From: Bradyrhizobium sp. ARR65
GTDB taxonomy: Bacteria; Pseudomonadota; Alphaproteobacteria; Rhizobiales; Xanthobacteraceae
DNA length: 64,000 nucleotides
Direction of reading: 5' to 3'
Assembly (NCBI RefSeq): GCF_000472385.1
Contig: NZ_AWZU01000035.1
Coordinates: 19,648-83,647, forward strand
Under the pieces are notes generated by a model. It saw nothing but the letters and a program-made list of their open reading frames with translations. It ran no database searches and had not been told where the DNA came from. This document shows, in pieces, positions 8,836 to 16,773 of this stretch (within the stretch, counting starts at the first letter, position 1; the number at the start of each line of letters is the position of its first letter). The position numbers and the translations under genes were made by a program.

Positions 8836-9542
8836 GCACGCCGATGACTGCGATGATCGAGATCACGAACGCGGAAAAGACCTTCATCATGCATCTGCAG
8901 GGTGGGGTGAGATTGCCCGTGGTGCGTGGTGTGTCCTTTGACGTCAATGCAGGCGAATGCGTTGTGCTGGCGGGACCGTCAGGCGCGGGCAAGTCCTCGA
9001 TCCTGAAGATGATCTTTGGCAACTACCGCTGCGACGACGGACGGATCGGAATCCGGCATGAAGATGCGTGGATCGATCTCGCCAAAGCGGAGCCGCGCGA
9101 AGTCCTGAGTGTACGCCGCTCGACCATCGGCTATGTCAGCCAGTTCCTGCGTGCGGTGCCGCGAGTGCCAACCACCGACGTCGTTGCCGAGCCGCTGATC
9201 GCGACGGGCGTACCGCGCGAAGAGGCGTACGCACAGGCCGCGCGCCTCCTGCGCCGCCTCAACATCTCCGAACGGCTTTGGTCGTTGCCGCCATCGACTT
9301 TCTCCGGGGGCGAGCAGCAGCGCGTCAATATTGCGCGAGGGTTCATCTCGGACCACCCGATCTTGCTGTTGGATGAACCCACGGCATCGCTCGACGCGGC
9401 CAATCGGGAGATCGTCGTCAGCCTGATCAACGAGAAAAAGCGGGCCGGTGTCGCCATGGCCGCGATCGTGCATGACGATGAGGTGCGTCGTGCCATTGCC
9501 GATCGTATCGTCGATGTCACCAGCTTCGCCGCCGCCGCATGA
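8832..9542 (+). CDS. phnL: C-P lyase accessory ABC ATPase PhnL
   Basis: PhnL, 236 residues, is the second ABC-type ATPase of the pathway and is needed for the ribosylation step with PhnGHI. Walker A GPSGAGKS is at about residues 48-55, the signature is FSGGEQQRVNIARG and Walker B is ILLLDEPTASLD. The phnM start codon overlaps its stop. Confidence 0.94.
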   Translation: MSTPMTAMIEITNAEKTFIMHLQGGVRLPVVRGVSFDVNAGECVVLAGPSGAGKSSILKMIFGNYRCDDGRIGIRHEDAWIDLAKAEPREVLSVRRSTIGYVSQFLRAVPRVPTTDVVAEPLIATGVPREEAYAQAARLLRRLNISERLWSLPPSTFSGGEQQRVNIARGFISDHPILLLDEPTASLDAANREIVVSLINEKKRAGVAMAAIVHDDEVRRAIADRIVDVTSFAAAA

Positions 9543-9550
9543 GGAAAGGA

Positions 9551-10705
9551 ATGATGGCGAGTTCCGATACCGTCATTGGCAATGCCAGAATTGTCCTGGC
9601 GGAAGATGTAATCGAGCAGGGCTGGATCGCCGTTGCGGACGGCCGCATCGCCGAAGTCGGTGAAGGCCGGCCTCCCGACCGCAGCCAGGACGCCGGCGGC
9701 GACCTGATCATGCCCGGCTTGATCGAACTGCACACCGATCATCTTGAAGCACACTACATACCAAGGCCGAAAGTGTTCTGGGACCCGACGGCGGCCGTAG
9801 TGTCCTATGACGGACAATTGGCAACGTCGGGCATCACTACCGTGCTGGATTCCTTGCGGGTGTGGCGCGAGGAAGGGGCCGGGGAGGTCGATGGCCGCGC
9901 CGGCGTTCTTGCGGAAGCGATTGCCGCGGCGCGCGAGGCCAATCTGCTGCGCGCAGATCACTTCCTGCATCTGCGCTGCGAGATTCCGATGCCGAGCGTG
10001 GTGGAGGAGGCTAAGGAACTGGTCGGCCGTCCTGACGTCCGCTTGATGTCGCTGATGGACCATACGCCGGGCCAGCGGCAGTTTCGCGACGAAGGCAAGC
10101 TGCGTGACTATTATCGCGGCAAGGGCGGCGGCAGGACCGATGCCGAGCTCGATGTGCTGTTCGAGAAGCGCTTCGCCTATCAGAAGGCCTATGCGGCGGA
10201 CAATCTGCGTGCGATCGCGGCGTTGGCGCAGCAATATGGGGTTCCACTCGCCAGCCACGACGACACCACGGAAGAGAATGTCGCAGACGCCGTGCGCCAC
10301 CGGGTGTCTGTCGCGGAGTTTCCGACCACCATGGAGGCCGCGCGCGGCCTGCACCAGGTCGGCATCGCGATTCTGATGGGGGCACCGAACGTGGTGCGTG
10401 GTGGCTCGCATTCCGGCAACATCGCCGCGGTCGATCTCGCGCGAGAGGGGTTACTGAACATTCTCTCGTCCGACTACATTCCTTCCAGCCTGCTGATGGG
10501 AGCTTTGCAGTTGCCGCAGCGTGTGCCGGCGATCGATCTCGCATCCGCCGTCCGCACGGTGACCAAGGCGCCGGCGGAAGCGGTCGGTCTGTCCGATCGC
10601 GGCGAGATCGCGATCGGCAAACGGGCTGATCTCATTCGCGTCCACATGGCGCGCGATCTTCCGGTGGTGCGCTGCGTCTGGCGCGAGGGGCAGCGGGTCG
10701 CATGA
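9551..10705 (+). CDS. phnM: Alpha-D-ribose 1-methylphosphonate 5-triphosphate diphosphatase
   Basis: PhnM removes pyrophosphate to give the 5-phosphate substrate for PhnJ. It is an amidohydrolase-fold metal enzyme: the metal-binding HTDHLEAH motif lies early, with later histidines in SLMDHTPGQRQFRD and PLASHDDTTEE, and the C-terminal DRGEIAIGKRADLIRVH strand. An ATG at 9539 overlaps the phnL stop, but the AGGAAAGG just after it favours the ATG at 9551 or 9554. Roughly 384 residues, as expected. Confidence 0.94.
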   Translation: MMASSDTVIGNARIVLAEDVIEQGWIAVADGRIAEVGEGRPPDRSQDAGGDLIMPGLIELHTDHLEAHYIPRPKVFWDPTAAVVSYDGQLATSGITTVLDSLRVWREEGAGEVDGRAGVLAEAIAAAREANLLRADHFLHLRCEIPMPSVVEEAKELVGRPDVRLMSLMDHTPGQRQFRDEGKLRDYYRGKGGGRTDAELDVLFEKRFAYQKAYAADNLRAIAALAQQYGVPLASHDDTTEENVADAVRHRVSVAEFPTTMEAARGLHQVGIAILMGAPNVVRGGSHSGNIAAVDLAREGLLNILSSDYIPSSLLMGALQLPQRVPAIDLASAVRTVTKAPAEAVGLSDRGEIAIGKRADLIRVHMARDLPVVRCVWREGQRVA

Positions 10706-11295
10706 GCGAGGCTCCGACGATATCGGCCGCCGCTGCCGGGGCAATCGGCCCGGGCCGGCTTATTCTGGTCGTCGGTCCGAGCGGAGCGGGCAAGGATACT
10801 TTGCTGGGTCTTGCCCGCATGGCGTGCACAGACGAGCCCGGCATCGTGTTTGCGCGCCGCGTGGTGACGCGAGAGGCCTCGGCATTCGAGGACAACGAGC
10901 AGTTGTCCGCCGATGCGTTCCGAGAGGCCTTGGCGCGTGGCGAGTTTGCGATACATTGGGAGGCGCACGGTCACAGCTATGGTCTGCCGCGGGCCATTGA
11001 CGACGATATCCGCGCCGGCCGCACGGTGGTGGCCAACGTGTCCCGTACGGTGATCGAGCCGATGCGACGCGTTTATTCCAACGTCGTTGTTGTTGCGATT
11101 ACCGCGCCTTCGGACGTGCTCGCCAAGCGCCTGGCGATGCGGGCGCGAACGAGCGACGGTGTGCTCGAGCACCGCCTTCAGCGCGCGCTTGCTCAGAGTG
11201 CCGAACCGGACAAAACCATCGTGAATATTGGCAGCGCGGAATTCCACGCGCGTCAATTGGTGCAGATTATCAGAGGAGTGCGGCTTGACGAATAG
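10702..11295 (+). CDS. phnN: Ribose 1,5-bisphosphate phosphokinase
   Basis: PhnN phosphorylates ribose 1,5-bisphosphate to PRPP, recycling the sugar left after C-P cleavage. It is a guanylate-kinase-like P-loop protein: GPSGAGKD at residues 25-32, then FARRVVTREASAFEDNE and a lid with RLAMRARTSDGVLEHRLQRA. 197 residues. It starts in the ATGA overlap with phnM and is the last recognised C-P lyase gene in the cluster. Confidence 0.92.
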   Translation: MSEAPTISAAAAGAIGPGRLILVVGPSGAGKDTLLGLARMACTDEPGIVFARRVVTREASAFEDNEQLSADAFREALARGEFAIHWEAHGHSYGLPRAIDDDIRAGRTVVANVSRTVIEPMRRVYSNVVVVAITAPSDVLAKRLAMRARTSDGVLEHRLQRALAQSAEPDKTIVNIGSAEFHARQLVQIIRGVRLDE

Positions 11296-11312
11296 CCGCA
11301 GCGCGGAAGGGA

Positions 11313-11930
11313 ATGGCAATGGCGGTGATTAAGTCGGTCGAGCAGCTCGAGGCGATCTATGGTCATCCCGGCGAGACCTCGACCGTGAAGGTCGCCGATC
11401 GGGTGACCCCGTCCTATCGCGTGTTGATCGAAAAGTCGCCATTCGCAGCGCTCGCGACCTCAGGACCCGAGGGGTTGGACTGTTCGCCACGCGGCGATGT
11501 GCCCGGCTTCGTGCGGGTACATGATGAAAAGACCCTGATGATGCCGGATCGCCGCGGCAACAACCGGATCGATTCGCTGCGCAATATTGTCCGCGATCCC
11601 AGGGTCGCGCTGCTGTTCCTGATCCCGGGCTGCGGCAACACGCTGCGTGTCAATGGGCGCGCATACGTGTCCGACGATCCGGAACTGCTGGCGTCCTTCA
11701 GGATGGAGGGCAAGGCGCCGCGCACCGTCATCGTGCTGACGGTTGAGGAGATCTACTTCCAGTGCGCCCGCGCGATCGTTCGTTCCGATCTCTGGAATCC
11801 CGACAGGCGAGTGGATCCCAAGAGTCTGCCCACGCCAGGACAAATCCTTGCCGAGATGAGCGAGAACCGGATCGGCGGCGAAGAGTATGACCGCGCCTGG
11901 CCGGAACGGGCGCGGCAGTCGATGTGGTGA
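11313..11930 (+). CDS. Pyridoxamine 5'-phosphate oxidase-family FMN-binding protein
   Basis: A split-barrel flavin-binding protein of 205 residues. PSYRVLIEKSPFAALATSGPEGLDCSPRGD and DRRGNNRIDSLRNIVRDPRVALLFLIPG match the PNPOx-like family with an extended C-terminus (LWNPDRRVDPKSLPTPGQIL). It lies 17 bp after phnN on the same strand with a GGAAGGGA ribosome site, so it may be co-transcribed with the phn genes. No phosphonate role is known to me; the substrate is unknown. Confidence 0.8.
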   Translation: MAMAVIKSVEQLEAIYGHPGETSTVKVADRVTPSYRVLIEKSPFAALATSGPEGLDCSPRGDVPGFVRVHDEKTLMMPDRRGNNRIDSLRNIVRDPRVALLFLIPGCGNTLRVNGRAYVSDDPELLASFRMEGKAPRTVIVLTVEEIYFQCARAIVRSDLWNPDRRVDPKSLPTPGQILAEMSENRIGGEEYDRAWPERARQSMW

Positions 11931-11970
11931 TATTTCGTACGATCGGAGGAGTTGATGACGGCTCTCTGAA

Positions 11971-12001
11971 GATCATGCTTAACGTTTGGTTAAGCATGAT
12001 C
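11971..12001. terminator. Perfect hairpin between convergent genes
   Basis: GATCATGCTTAAC and GTTAAGCATGATC are perfect 13-bp arms around a five-base loop. It lies between the end of the phn transcription unit and the convergent small gene. There is no T tract, so it is either a bidirectional Rho-assisted stop or a dispersed palindromic repeat. Confidence 0.5.
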
Positions 12002-12026
12002 GCGGTCGAAATGGTCCTGCTCTGCC

Positions 12027-12248
12027 TCAGGCTGCAAGGTCCAGCAATTTCGATGACCCTCTGATCAGCACCTTGCGTCCTCTCGGGGTGATCACGGGCG
12101 ATTCGCCTTGGAGCGTCACGAGATCCAGCGCCGCTAGCTGCGCCAAAATGGAGCGGCTGATGACACGCCGCTGATGTGTTGGCAACCGCAGCGCCTTCAG
12201 CGTTTCCCACTGATCCGGGGTAAGATCATAGTCGAATTCTGCGTCCAT
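12027..12248 (-). CDS. Small conserved-looking protein, possible winged helix
   Basis: A 73-residue acidic-to-basic protein (FDYDLTPDQWETLKALRLP, RVISRSILAQLAALDLVTLQG, TPRGRKVLIRGSSK). The order helix, helix, then a short strand ending in TPRGRKVL resembles a minimal winged-helix fold, but no recognition motif is clear. A GAGGC ribosome site precedes the ATG. It stands alone between the phn cluster and a divergent membrane-protein gene. Function unknown. Confidence 0.65.
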   Translation of the reverse strand: MDAEFDYDLTPDQWETLKALRLPTHQRRVISRSILAQLAALDLVTLQGESPVITPRGRKVLIRGSSKLLDLAA

Positions 12249-12499
12249 GCCTGCCTCAGGGCGTCGTTGGTCTCGCGCGCCTCTTACATAGCCTGCGTGA
12301 AAAGTATGCGACTACAATGCGTCCTGATTTCGACCCACGAACAAGCTTTGTTGAAAATCGTAAACGGCACGAAATGGCGCGACAGGTTATGCGGCTGTCA
12401 CATCGGCGTGGCAAATGGGCTTATTGATCGCTTCGAATCGGCGGCCGCGTCAATTTGACGCCGTGCTCGCATGGACGCACCGCCCTGAATCCCGATTGG

Positions 12500-13639
12500 A
12501 TGCAAAACAAGCTCACGCGTGGTCGCAGGCTCAAGCGCCTTGGCGGCGCGCTCGTCAGCATTGCGATCGGCGGCCTCGCGGTGTTTGCGCTGACCCATGC
12601 GCTTCGAAACATTCGATACGAAGAAGTATTCGCCATCATTCGCGATACTGACGTCCATGTGATTGTGCTCTCGTTGATTTTGGTAACGGCCTCCTACGGC
12701 AGCATCACACTTTACGACTGGCTGGCGCTGCACACGATGGGACGCAAGGACGTGCCTTATCGTATCGCGGCACTGGCGAGCTTCACCAGCTATCCGATCG
12801 CCCATGGGCTTGGAGCCGTGGCGCTGATCTCTCCGGTGATTCGCTATCGGATCTATTCCGGCAACGGCCTTTCCGCCTTCGGAGTTGCCAATATCTGCTT
12901 TCTCACCGGGCTCACATTCTGGCTCGGCAATATGACGGCGCTGGGATTCAGCCTGCTGTACGAGCCCGCGGCGATCAGCGTCATCGATCATCTTTCGCCG
13001 ATGTCCAATCGCGTACTGGCGCTGATCCTCCTGGGCGGCGTGGGCGGGTTCGTGGTCTGGAGCTGGCTGAATCCGCGCCATCTCGGAAAGAGCCGCTGGC
13101 TGGTCCGGCTTCCCTCCGGCCCGTTGGTGCTGCTGCAGATCGTGGTCGGATTGCTGGATCTCACAACGGCAGCGGTGGCGATGTATGTGCTGATACCTGA
13201 GGGGCTCGATCTCGGGCTGTTTCGGCTGCTCGCGGTTTTCGTTGCGGCAACCTTGCTCGGCTTCGTCAGCCATGCGCCCGCCGGATTAGGCGTGTTCGAC
13301 GCGACCATTCTGATGGGGCTTGGCGGTGAAAGTCGCGAGCCGTTGCTCGCTGCGCTTTTGATGTTCCGCTTTCTTTATCACTTTATACCGCTCGTGATCG
13401 CGGTGACGCTATTCGGCGGCGTCGAGGCGTGGCGAAGCCTGCGCGCGAAGAAAGCTGTGGAACAGCAGTGGATATCAGACGGGCGAATTGAGCTTCAGCC
13501 CGACCATGCCGGCGACGATCAGTGTCAGGCAGATGAGACGAACCGGATCGGTCGGCTCGCTGTAGAGGATCATGCCGACGAGAATGCTGCCGACCGCACC
13601 GATCCCGGTCCACACCGCGTACGCCGTGCCGAACGGTAG
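12500..13639 (+). CDS. UPF0104/YbhN-type membrane protein
   Basis: Multi-pass inner-membrane protein related to the flippase-like N-terminal domain of MprF (lysylphosphatidylglycerol synthase membrane region). Several hydrophobic helices are evident, with family-type segments IAALASFTSYPIAHGLGA and LLGFVSHAPAGLGVFDATIL. I chose the ATG at 12500 over an upstream TTG. The last 50 or so residues (from about ISDGRIELQP on) are hydrophilic and read antisense through the SMR gene, so the natural stop seems to have been lost and the two genes overlap tail to tail by 165 bp. Substrate unknown. Confidence 0.82.
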   Translation: MQNKLTRGRRLKRLGGALVSIAIGGLAVFALTHALRNIRYEEVFAIIRDTDVHVIVLSLILVTASYGSITLYDWLALHTMGRKDVPYRIAALASFTSYPIAHGLGAVALISPVIRYRIYSGNGLSAFGVANICFLTGLTFWLGNMTALGFSLLYEPAAISVIDHLSPMSNRVLALILLGGVGGFVVWSWLNPRHLGKSRWLVRLPSGPLVLLQIVVGLLDLTTAAVAMYVLIPEGLDLGLFRLLAVFVAATLLGFVSHAPAGLGVFDATILMGLGGESREPLLAALLMFRFLYHFIPLVIAVTLFGGVEAWRSLRAKKAVEQQWISDGRIELQPDHAGDDQCQADETNRIGRLAVEDHADENAADRTDPGPHRVRRAER

Positions 13640-13798
13640 GGAGCGCAGCGCCAGGGCCATCAACGCGAAGCTGAGCACGATCGCAACCGCCGTTGCAGCG
13701 GTCGGCCAGAACCGGGTCAGGCCATCGGAATATTTGAGCCCAAGCGCCCAGGCGACCTCGAGGAGTCCCGCGCCAAGCAGTGCGAGCCATGCGCTCAT
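13475..13798 (-). CDS. sugE: SMR-family guanidinium exporter-like protein (SugE/Gdx)
   Basis: A four-helix small multidrug resistance protein of 107 residues. The Gdx/SugE pattern is strong: AWLALLGAGLLEVAWALGLKYSDG with the conserved membrane glutamate, LPFGTAYAVWTGIGAVGS in helix 2-3, and a final hydrophobic helix. Proteins of this subtype export guanidinium. The frame extends upstream, but homologues start at the MSAW methionine used here. I saw no guanidine riboswitch in the upstream 200 bp. A Pho-box-like site about 97 bp upstream is oriented toward this gene. Confidence 0.88.
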   Translation of the reverse strand: MSAWLALLGAGLLEVAWALGLKYSDGLTRFWPTAATAVAIVLSFALMALALRSLPFGTAYAVWTGIGAVGSILVGMILYSEPTDPVRLICLTLIVAGMVGLKLNSPV

Positions 13799-13894
13799 GG
13801 CTTTCTCCGCCCGGTGGCGGCTGTGAACACGGCATCCTTCATGGGCAGCATAGTCTCGATCGGAAGGCGTCCATCTCCTCATTGCGTTGTTCGC

Positions 13895-13912
13895 GCGACA
13901 GGGATGTGACAG
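13895..13912 (-). promoter_or_regulatory. Pho-box-like site in the sugE-btaA intergenic region
   Basis: On the minus strand this reads CTGTCAC-ATCC-CTGTCGC, matching the PhoB consensus at 11-12 of 14 half-site positions with the right spacer. It points toward sugE, but the region is shared with divergent btaA. A weaker plus-strand candidate, TTGTCGC-AAAA-CTGCAGC at 13939-13956, lies 42 bp before btaA. Confidence 0.5.
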
Positions 13913-13998
13913 CGCCGTTCACAACGGCGCCTTGCCTCTTGTCGCAAAACTGCAGCGCAGGCGCTGTAGCGTCATCGAATCGCTGACTCGAGGCTCGG

Positions 13999-15204
13999 AT
14001 GAATACGCGGCTGATCGCGGACGCGGCGCGGAACAGCAGCGCGCATAATGGAACGACCGTTTGGGACAGAGCTTTTGCGTTCTGGCTCCGTCGTCTAGTG
14101 TACACCCAGAGCTGGGAGGATCCCGAGGCCGATCTCGCAGCCTTGCAGTTGCCGTTGGGATCGACCATCGTCACCATCTCGTCAGGCGGCTGCAACGCGC
14201 TGTCCTATCTGACCGCGCAGCCGGCCCAGGTTTATGCCGTTGACCTTAACGAAGCCCATCTGGCACTGCTCAAGCTCAAACTTGCGGGCATCCGCGCCTT
14301 CTCCAGCTATTCGGAATTCTGGCAGTTCTTTGGTGAAGCGGCATCGCCGGCCAACGCGCAACTCTATCGGAAGCGCCTGCGGCCGGTGCTCGATGATGCG
14401 GCGCGCGCCTATTGGGACAAGCGCAACATCATCGGCCGGCCGCGTTATGCCTATTTTACCAATGGATTTTACCGGCATGGCATGCTCGGCCGCTTCATCG
14501 GGCTCGCCCATGTTGTGGCGAAGCTCGCGCGGATCGATCTGGACGCGTTGTTGACCAAAGATATCGATTCATCGGAGCGGATCGAGGCGCTCGCGCGGCT
14601 CGATCGCCTTTTCCATTCGCAAGCAGTGCGTCTGTTGACGAGAACGCCGGCGCTCTTGTTCGGCCTTGGCATTCCGCCCCAGCAGCGGGCCTGGCTCGGA
14701 GGCAGCGCGCCGCTCAACGAGGTGCTGTATCACCGGCTGTTGCGCCTGATTACCGGGCAGCCCACCGACGACAATTATTTTGCCTGGCAGGCCCTGCGTC
14801 GCCGCTATCCGGGCCCGGGCGATCGTTGCCTGCCGCTCTACCTGCAGAGGCGGCAGTTTGGGCGGATGCGCAATGGTGCAGGCGTCATCATTCCGGTTCA
14901 TGCTGGTCTTCGGCAGTTCCTGAAAACTCTTCCCGCGCGGGAAGTCGATGCGGTGGTGCTGCTCGATTCGCAGGATTGGATGAGCGCGGACGAGATCCGA
15001 GCGCTGTGGGACACTATCGACCGTGCCGGCAGTGACGACGTCCGCGTTATCTTCCGCACGGCAAGCACGAAGTCGCCGCTAGAAGGCAAAACCTTGGCGT
15101 CCTTGCGCGAGCTCTGGCGACGTGACGAAGAGCGCAGCGAGATCGGCTATGAATTGGATCGGTCGGGGATCTACGGCGCGTTTCATTGTTACGTGCGGCG
15201 CTGA
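13999..15204 (+). CDS. btaA: S-adenosylmethionine:diacylglycerol 3-amino-3-carboxypropyltransferase
   Basis: BtaA makes diacylglyceryl-homoserine, the first step toward the phosphorus-free betaine lipid DGTS. The family (DUF3419) signature is clear: LVYTQSWEDPEADLAAL, the AdoMet-binding TISSGGCNALSYL and YAVDLNEAHLALLKLKL, then LFGLGIPPQQ, NYFAWQA and VLLDSQDWMSADEI. 401 residues, close to the Rhodobacter enzyme. The usual partner btaB (N-methyltransferase) is not adjacent. Betaine lipids replace phospholipids under phosphate starvation, which fits the nearby phn genes and upstream Pho-box-like sites. Confidence 0.9.
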   Translation: MNTRLIADAARNSSAHNGTTVWDRAFAFWLRRLVYTQSWEDPEADLAALQLPLGSTIVTISSGGCNALSYLTAQPAQVYAVDLNEAHLALLKLKLAGIRAFSSYSEFWQFFGEAASPANAQLYRKRLRPVLDDAARAYWDKRNIIGRPRYAYFTNGFYRHGMLGRFIGLAHVVAKLARIDLDALLTKDIDSSERIEALARLDRLFHSQAVRLLTRTPALLFGLGIPPQQRAWLGGSAPLNEVLYHRLLRLITGQPTDDNYFAWQALRRRYPGPGDRCLPLYLQRRQFGRMRNGAGVIIPVHAGLRQFLKTLPAREVDAVVLLDSQDWMSADEIRALWDTIDRAGSDDVRVIFRTASTKSPLEGKTLASLRELWRRDEERSEIGYELDRSGIYGAFHCYVRR

Positions 15205-15376
15205 TTGCGGGCCGCACCGCAACGCGCTTTGTCTTAGACCCTCCTCAAGCTGCTGCGCTGCGAGGGGTGCGGGTGCTGGGGTGCTATGGGATTCCGCATT
15301 GCACGCGGGGGACACCGCCGTCCCGCTCTGCTAAAGTTGTCTCTGCGGACAGGCTTCACACGACGGAGTGGGAGGC

Positions 15377-15565
15377 ATGAACAGGCTCGCGGAGATGCGC
15401 AGTCAAGAATATATCTGCCGAGAGCGCGCGGCGCTGGATTCCGCGCGCCGATCCTTCTGGCTGGCCCAGGCGGAAGAATGGGAGCAGCGTGCGCTTGCCG
15501 AGATCGCGTATCATTTCCGAGAGTGCAATCTCGGCGCCGTGGAAGAGCCGTCGCCTGCGCGCTAG
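15377..15565 (+). CDS. Small hypothetical protein
   Basis: A 62-residue soluble, charged protein rich in Glu, Arg and Ala, with one likely amphipathic helix (SARRSFWLAQAEEWEQRALA). The ATG at 15377 has a good GGGAGG ribosome site; earlier in-frame starts do not. No known domain. The nearest gene on the same strand is btaA, 170 bp upstream, so it probably has its own promoter. Confidence 0.55.
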   Translation: MNRLAEMRSQEYICRERAALDSARRSFWLAQAEEWEQRALAEIAYHFRECNLGAVEEPSPAR

Positions 15566-15680
15566 GGCATGAGCACGACGAGGCTCCTCCGGTTTATGGG
15601 CTTCGTCGAGCGTAACTCACCGACAGACGTTTGACTCGATGCGAGCTCCCGCGCAGCGAGGGCTGTAACGCGCGACGCGC

Positions 15681-15875
15681 TCAATGCGCCAATTGAAGGC
15701 GCCTGACGGTCTGGCGCACTTCGGCGCCGCAATCAGCGCATTCGTAGACGAGATCGATCTTCTCTTTGCTCCAATGTGGCTCGACCTCACGGACGTACAT
15801 GGGCAACGGCCCGACGCAGTCAGGGCAAAGGACAGGAGCCATCTCGATGTCGTGACAATGAATGTAGGCTGGCAT
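15681..15875 (-). CDS. Small zinc-ribbon protein
   Basis: A 64-residue protein with two CxxC knuckles (LCPDC near residue 18 and ECADC near residue 47), likely binding one zinc. The start at 15875 was chosen because AGGGAGAG lies 6-8 bases before it; the open frame continues upstream without codon-like character. The sequence after the second knuckle (EVRQTVRRLQ) is basic. Function unknown. Confidence 0.62.
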   Translation of the reverse strand: MPAYIHCHDIEMAPVLCPDCVGPLPMYVREVEPHWSKEKIDLVYECADCGAEVRQTVRRLQLAH

Positions 15876-16134
15876 TTCGGCTCTCCCTCGCAAGCGAAAG
15901 CGTGGCGAACCCCAGCCCGGGCGAAATCTAGCTGCGGTGGTCGCATACGCCTCATCAACTCTTTCGAACAGAGCCGGAACGGAGCGACATTGTCGCTGGC
16001 TGTGATATTCTTGTAACAGACGTTCTAACGTCGCCACAAACCGCTAAAATTGAAGGCGAAATCGAGGCATCGTGGGGCACGAAATGAATGCGGCTGAAGG
16101 CCTTCGCCGACGAGCCGCGCTTTGAGGTCGGAGT

Positions 16135-16413
16135 TTATTGATCTGCAGAGCCCTCGTGCTTGTCCATCTGGGTCAGCACAAAGCCAGTCAAGGTTGCACC
16201 AACGGCGAACACCAGCGTGAATGTGCCCGCAAAAACGACGGCGGTCCATTGTGGATCGACGCTGTGGGCGATCAGCGGCTTGAGGCCGAACCCTTCGAAG
16301 AACATCAAGGCCAACGCAAAGCCCAACCCGAGCGCAGCGCCCATCGCGGCATGGCCGGCCATTTCCAGCAGAGCGGAAGCGTTCATCGATGCTGATCGTT
16401 TGCGGCTGCGCAT
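16135..16413 (-). CDS. Small two-helix membrane protein
   Basis: A 92-residue protein with two hydrophobic segments (AAMGAALGLGFALALMFF and WTAVVFAGTFTLVFAVGATL) and a short acidic C-terminal tail. The first ten residues are very basic; an internal methionine (MNASALL) could be the true start. It lies 12 bp after another small membrane protein on the same strand. Function unknown; it is not part of the oppositely oriented dehydrogenase operon. Confidence 0.6.
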   Translation of the reverse strand: MRSRKRSASMNASALLEMAGHAAMGAALGLGFALALMFFEGFGLKPLIAHSVDPQWTAVVFAGTFTLVFAVGATLTGFVLTQMDKHEGSADQ

Positions 16414-16425
16414 CTGCGTCGTTCC

Positions 16426-16599
16426 TCAGCGAAAGAAGCTGAGCACGAGGACAAGCACCACCGCCCCGGCGAGGCCGGCGATAAAGATCCAACGCCGGGT
16501 CGGCGTATTCAGGATGATCTCGCCGCCACGCGCTTTCTCGGCCGGATAGACGTCCTGTTTCGGCGGCGGTGCGGATTCGGCCGGGCTTTCTCTGACCAT
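16426..16599 (-). CDS. 57-residue single-pass membrane protein
   Basis: A short frame with a proline-rich hydrophilic N-terminus (ESPAESAPPPKQDVYPAEKA) and one C-terminal transmembrane helix (WIFIAGLAGAVVLVLVLSFF). The composition is strongly protein-like and the gene runs 12 bp ahead of the next small membrane protein, so the two likely form a pair. The ribosome site is weak. Function unknown. Confidence 0.55.
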   Translation of the reverse strand: MVRESPAESAPPPKQDVYPAEKARGGEIILNTPTRRWIFIAGLAGAVVLVLVLSFFR

Positions 16600-16773
16600 T
16601 GTGCCGTCTCTCGGCTACGTACTCGAAGGAACGCCAGAGGCCAATGCGGGTTCCTCTGATGCGAGGGAGGATCAGCGAGCCGGCAAAAATCAACAGGCGG
16701 TGAGCGGGGCAGGCGCTCGTCGGCAAGCGGTGGGTGGTTGTGCTAGGAACCTTGAAAAAGCCCGCTGGGACAA

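Noticed and set aside
9131..10411. 426-codon minus-strand frame
   Set aside because: Antisense to phnL and phnM; typical high-GC shadow.
13799..13998. Possible guanidine riboswitch before sugE
   Set aside because: No guanidine-I, -II or -III core motif could be found by eye.
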